Below are positions 14,884 to 16,973 of a stretch of DNA of 16,973 bases, piece after piece; the stretch's first letter is position 1; every line of letters begins with the position of its first letter. This stretch comes from Fimenecus sp052273845 (GTDB lineage Bacteria > Bacillota > Clostridia > Oscillospirales > Acutalibacteraceae): positions 1 through 16,973 of the forward strand of contig DAVZHM010000037.1 of assembly GCA_052273845.1 (NCBI GenBank), written 5' to 3'. Made by a program: the position numbers and the translations under genes. The notes beneath the pieces are model-generated. The model had not been told where the DNA came from and ran no database searches. It saw only the letters and a list, made by a program, of their open reading frames with translations.

Positions 14884-15341
14884 TTTGCCGCCTCCTCTCC
14901 GGTATAAACCGTCACACGCGGTTCACTGCCGCGTGCGCAAACCACCCATACCGACCAGACTTCTCCGTTCGGCACGCCGGAAATCGTATAGCAGAAATCC
15001 GCTGCCGAACTCGCTTGTTTTTCCAGCGTCAGCGCGGTATCCAAACCATATGTGCGCAAATAGTTTTCCGAAACGGCTGCCAATTCCTTTTGCAGGTACA
15101 CGGTTTGTATTCGGTTGGCGCCGTATCCGCGTTCTTCTGCCTGAAACCAAAACGGATTCGGGTCATAACTGCGCAGCGTTGCCGCGCGCATACCTCCGTC
15201 GTCACGCATCAGCGTGACAGAAGCGTTTTCCGTTTGGCGCCATTGCATCGGTAAATAGGCAAACACCAAACCGAGCAGTATTACAAAAAGCAAACCATTT
15301 CCGCCGATTAGGCAAGCCTTTACTGTCTTTCTTTCCACCAT
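14880..15341 (-). CDS. Small membrane-anchored protein of unknown function (153 aa)
   Basis: One hydrophobic segment (about 10-30, CLIGGNGLLFVILLGLVFAYL) is followed by an outside domain of about 120 residues. The start ATG 15341 has GGAGGG at 15349-15354, 7 nt upstream. The stop overlaps the next gene as ATGA. It shares the VF..LPM..WRQ segment just after the membrane helix with the 148-residue neighbour, so the pair probably arose by duplication. I do not recognise a family. It lies 20 nt after a 20-residue signal-like ORF and is probably transcribed from the copy B promoter at 15507-15535. Confidence 0.8.
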   Translation of the reverse strand: MVERKTVKACLIGGNGLLFVILLGLVFAYLPMQWRQTENASVTLMRDDGGMRAATLRSYDPNPFWFQAEERGYGANRIQTVYLQKELAAVSENYLRTYGLDTALTLEKQASSAADFCYTISGVPNGEVWSVWVVCARGSEPRVTVYTGEEAAK

Positions 15342-15361
15342 AAGACCACCCTCCTATTTTC

Positions 15362-15424
15362 TTAGTACATCGGAAACATAAAAACAGATACGAATGCCAA
15401 AATAATACTAAAGATTTTTTTCAT
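15362..15424 (-). CDS. 20-residue signal-peptide-like ORF
   Basis: ATG at 15424, preceded by TAGGAGTGGGG like the RHS gene, reads MKKIFSIILAFVSVFMFP plus two residues and stops at TAA 15364-15362. Two lysines followed by a hydrophobic core look like the first part of a Sec signal. It sits at the same place in copy B as the RHS start does in copy A. It could be the stump of a lost secreted gene, a tiny membrane peptide, or a coupling leader for the 153-residue protein. Confidence 0.5.
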   Translation of the reverse strand: MKKIFSIILAFVSVFMFPMY

Positions 15425-15506
15425 TTACCCCACTCCTATAATCCTCATTATAAAATATTCCTCAAATTAATATGCAACGATATAAAATATCACCCCCTCA
15501 ATAGCA

Positions 15507-15535
15507 AATATAGCATAATTTGTTTTTTTAGTCAA
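15507..15535 (-). promoter_or_regulatory. Sigma-A promoter of the small membrane protein operon
   Basis: On the minus strand, TTGACT (15530-15535) and TATATT (15507-15512) are separated by 17 nt, close to the consensus. It reads towards the 20-residue ORF and the 153- and 148-residue genes. Confidence 0.8.
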
Positions 15536-15591
15536 TTGTTTTGTAATATCCTCAATTTTTTTGTATAAAATTCACAATATTATGCTGTGGG

Positions 15592-15612
15592 CTGTCCGAA
15601 AAAAACGGACAG
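15592..15612 (-). other. Hairpin upstream of the copy B promoter
   Basis: CTGTCCG (15592-15598) and CGGACAG (15606-15612) form a perfect 7-bp stem with a 7-nt homopolymer loop. The matching segment in copy A is degraded. It could be a regulator site or a second weak terminator. Confidence 0.4.
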
Positions 15613-15654
15613 ACGATAAAACGGACGAGGGATTATAAAAAATACGCACAACCA

Positions 15655-15683
15655 AAAAGCCGACGGAGATTCCGTCGGCTTTT
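15655..15683 (-). terminator. Rho-independent terminator after the RNase M5-like gene
   Basis: AAAAGCCGACGGA (15655-15667) pairs perfectly over 13 bp with 15671-15683 around a 3-nt loop. On the minus strand the stem ends in a run of five Ts. It separates holA/rnmV from the copy B promoter. Confidence 0.88.
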
Positions 15684-15688
15684 CGTGT

Positions 15689-15710
15689 TCTGTCCGATAA
15701 ATCAGACAGA
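15689..15710 (-). other. Small hairpin before the terminator
   Basis: TCTGTCCGA (15689-15697) pairs with TCAGACAGA (15702-15710) with one mismatched or wobble position and a 4-nt loop. It lies between the RNase M5-like stop and the main terminator, and may protect the 3' end. Confidence 0.35.
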
Positions 15711-15739
15711 AGGATTCTTGTTTGGCAAGTCAATCGACT

Positions 15740-16348
15740 TTACATCTTCGTGGAGTCTGAAATGGTGCGCACCGCCTGTTTGTAATCCGAATAGGACATA
15801 AATGTATTGATGATTTTGAGCATCCCGTTGGCAGACAGGCGCTCGGGCAAATCGAGTGCACGCAGAAGTTGTTTGCGGCGCTCGGCGGCTTCGGGTTTTC
15901 CCGAAAATCCGTCCTCGTACAAATCGGTTTTGGTCACCGCTTTTTTGGACGATATATTGCTTTCGGTTTGCTCGCACAGTACGCCCGCTTTTTGTAGCGC
16001 CGCAAGCAGACGCTCGGTGTCGATGCCCTCTACGCCGAGTTTGCCTTCTTTGGACGGGGCGGTTTTACGCTTTTCTTTGCCGAAAACATCGGGGATATAC
16101 ACATGCGTTACCGTGTCGGGGTCAACCATCCCGCTTAAAAACGAACGAATAACGAACCCCGCGGAATCGCTGTCGGTCAACACCAAAATGCCGCGTTCTT
16201 TTGCAAGGCGGCGAATGAGCCGCTGTTTTTCCTTATCTTTAAACACGCCGAACCCGTCCGTGGTTAAAATCACGGCGTCCAGAATGCTTTCGAGTTTGAT
16301 TTTATCGTATTTGCCCTCAACGATGACGGCTTGGTTTAATTTTATCAT
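15740..16348 (-). CDS. rnmV: Toprim-domain protein, RNase M5-like (5S rRNA maturation)
   Basis: A 202-residue protein with an N-terminal Toprim domain. The catalytic Glu is E11 in VIVEGKYD and the acidic pair is D59/D61 in LTDSDSAG. After the Toprim part, HVYIPD and GKLGVEGID match the RNase M5 layout and lead into a C-terminal DUF4093-like region. RNase M5 trims precursor 5S rRNA in Firmicutes. The ATG 16348 lies 2 nt after the holA stop, so the two are cotranscribed. A generic Toprim protein is the alternative, but length and the GKLGVEG segment favour RNase M5. Confidence 0.82.
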   Translation of the reverse strand: MIKLNQAVIVEGKYDKIKLESILDAVILTTDGFGVFKDKEKQRLIRRLAKERGILVLTDSDSAGFVIRSFLSGMVDPDTVTHVYIPDVFGKEKRKTAPSKEGKLGVEGIDTERLLAALQKAGVLCEQTESNISSKKAVTKTDLYEDGFSGKPEAAERRKQLLRALDLPERLSANGMLKIINTFMSYSDYKQAVRTISDSTKM

Positions 16349-16350
16349 GG

Positions 16351-16973
16351 TTATCTCGCTTTCGCGCCCGAAAGTTGCACAAGCAACCGTTCAAGCACTG
16401 TTTGGGGCGGCAAAAGCCCCGATTTTAATTCCGCATCTGCCGCATTTAAGGCATCTAAACACGCGCGAAGTCCGCGTACATCGGATTTCGCGGCATCCCG
16501 CGCGGCGTTGCGCAAACGAAACTCTTTCCCTTTGTAATCAAATATTTTGGCAGGTGCTTCGGATTTCTCGCCCGCCGCAAGTGCCAATTTCACGCGGTAC
16601 ATATCCACATATGCCCCCGCAAGCGTACCGAGAATCAGTTCGGGCTTTTCTTTTTCCTGCAACAGTTTTTGCAGGATTTCCAACGCGCGTTGGCAGTTGC
16701 CCGCCGTAAGCGCTTTGGAAAGGTCAAAAATATTCGCTTCCAAAGATTTTGTGGCAACGGTGTCAATATCTGCCTTTGTGATTTCGTCTTCGCTTTTGTA
16801 ATTGCAGAGTTTTTCCAATTCCCCGAGCAACAAATGCAAGTCGTTGCCGACGGTTTCTGAAAGATACGCGGCATTTTCGCGCGAGAGTGTGCACCCGCGT
16901 TTTTGCGCGCCGCCCATCAACAATTTACAAAGCGAAGCACGGTCCATTTTATCGAGCCGCACCGTCACGCCGA
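16351..16973 (-). CDS. holA: DNA polymerase III delta subunit, C-terminal part (cut by window edge)
   Basis: The frame is open to the window edge, so this is the C-terminal ~205 residues of a protein of about 330-350. Visible features are the HolA mid-domain pattern LSETVGNDLHLLLGELEKL, then the ITKADIDTV segment and ANIFDLSKALTAGN, followed by a helical C-terminal domain with PELILGTLAGAYVDMYRVKLA and ending in LLVQLSG. HolA loads the beta clamp as part of the clamp-loader complex. The N-terminal AAA-like domain lies outside the window. It is followed after 2 nt by the RNase M5-like gene. Confidence 0.92.
   Translation of the reverse strand, partial: GVTVRLDKMDRASLCKLLMGGAQKRGCTLSRENAAYLSETVGNDLHLLLGELEKLCNYKSEDEITKADIDTVATKSLEANIFDLSKALTAGNCQRALEILQKLLQEKEKPELILGTLAGAYVDMYRVKLALAAGEKSEAPAKIFDYKGKEFRLRNAARDAAKSDVRGLRACLDALNAADAELKSGLLPPQTVLERLLVQLSGAKAR

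Larger units (their letters stand above)
15415..15667 (-). repeat. Promoter/leader repeat, copy B (upstream of the small membrane protein operon)
   Basis: A direct repeat partner of 14032-14342. It carries a consensus promoter, a leader with a GAGGGGGTGATA block, the ribosome site and an ATG. Its distal end runs into the terminator stem that follows the RNase M5-like gene. This and the terminator fill the gene-free stretch 15425-15739. Confidence 0.85.

Noticed and set aside
14032..15667. The two repeats considered as terminal repeats of a mobile element
   Set aside because: No transposase or integrase lies between them, and each contains a gene start in the same functional position, which fits a segmental duplication better.

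Overview
The window looks like a chromosomal segment from a Gram-positive Clostridia-type bacterium, most likely Oscillospiraceae/Ruminococcaceae-like. The reasons are AGGAGG-type ribosome sites, TTGACA/TATATT promoters, a B. subtilis-type iron-sulfur PurF, a one-chain ~1230-residue PurL, RNase M5, and an IMP cyclohydrolase paired with a stand-alone AICAR transformylase. This assignment is from protein character only. No rRNA is present.

Bases 1-10900 (+ strand) hold most of a de novo purine operon: purF (5' end incomplete), purM, purN, an unassigned SAM methyltransferase, PurO-type IMP cyclohydrolase, AICAR transformylase, purD and purL. Genes overlap or are tightly spaced. Together they cover PRPP to phosphoribosylamine (PurF), GAR (PurD), formyl-GAR (PurN), FGAM (PurL), AIR (PurM), and, after steps encoded elsewhere, AICAR to FAICAR to IMP. 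The largest gap in the operon (4571-4672) lies before the AICAR transformylase and holds an attenuator-like fold. A perfect 17-bp hairpin (10923-10960) ends the operon and also serves the convergent minus-strand genes.

Bases 10982-16973 are all minus strand. Read right to left they are: holA (cut by the window edge), an RNase M5-like Toprim protein, a strong terminator, a sigma-A promoter/leader module (copy B), a 20-residue signal-like peptide, two overlapping small membrane-anchored proteins, a second diverged copy of the promoter/leader module (copy A), an AT-rich RHS/YD-repeat secreted protein, and a two-TM membrane protein.

The RHS cassette (about 11770-14280) is the accessory part. It is visibly AT-rich against GC-richer neighbours and has its own promoter, Shine-Dalgarno and signal peptide. 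It carries an RHS core followed by a compact C-terminal domain whose H/D pattern matches zinc-dependent phospholipase C (alpha-toxin family). Two separate single-base A-run deletions interrupt it, which are either sequencing errors or real inactivation/phase variation. The membrane gene immediately downstream overlaps the toxin stop by GTGA and is a candidate immunity gene. The promoter/leader duplication appears to have a breakpoint inside the terminator that follows RNase M5.
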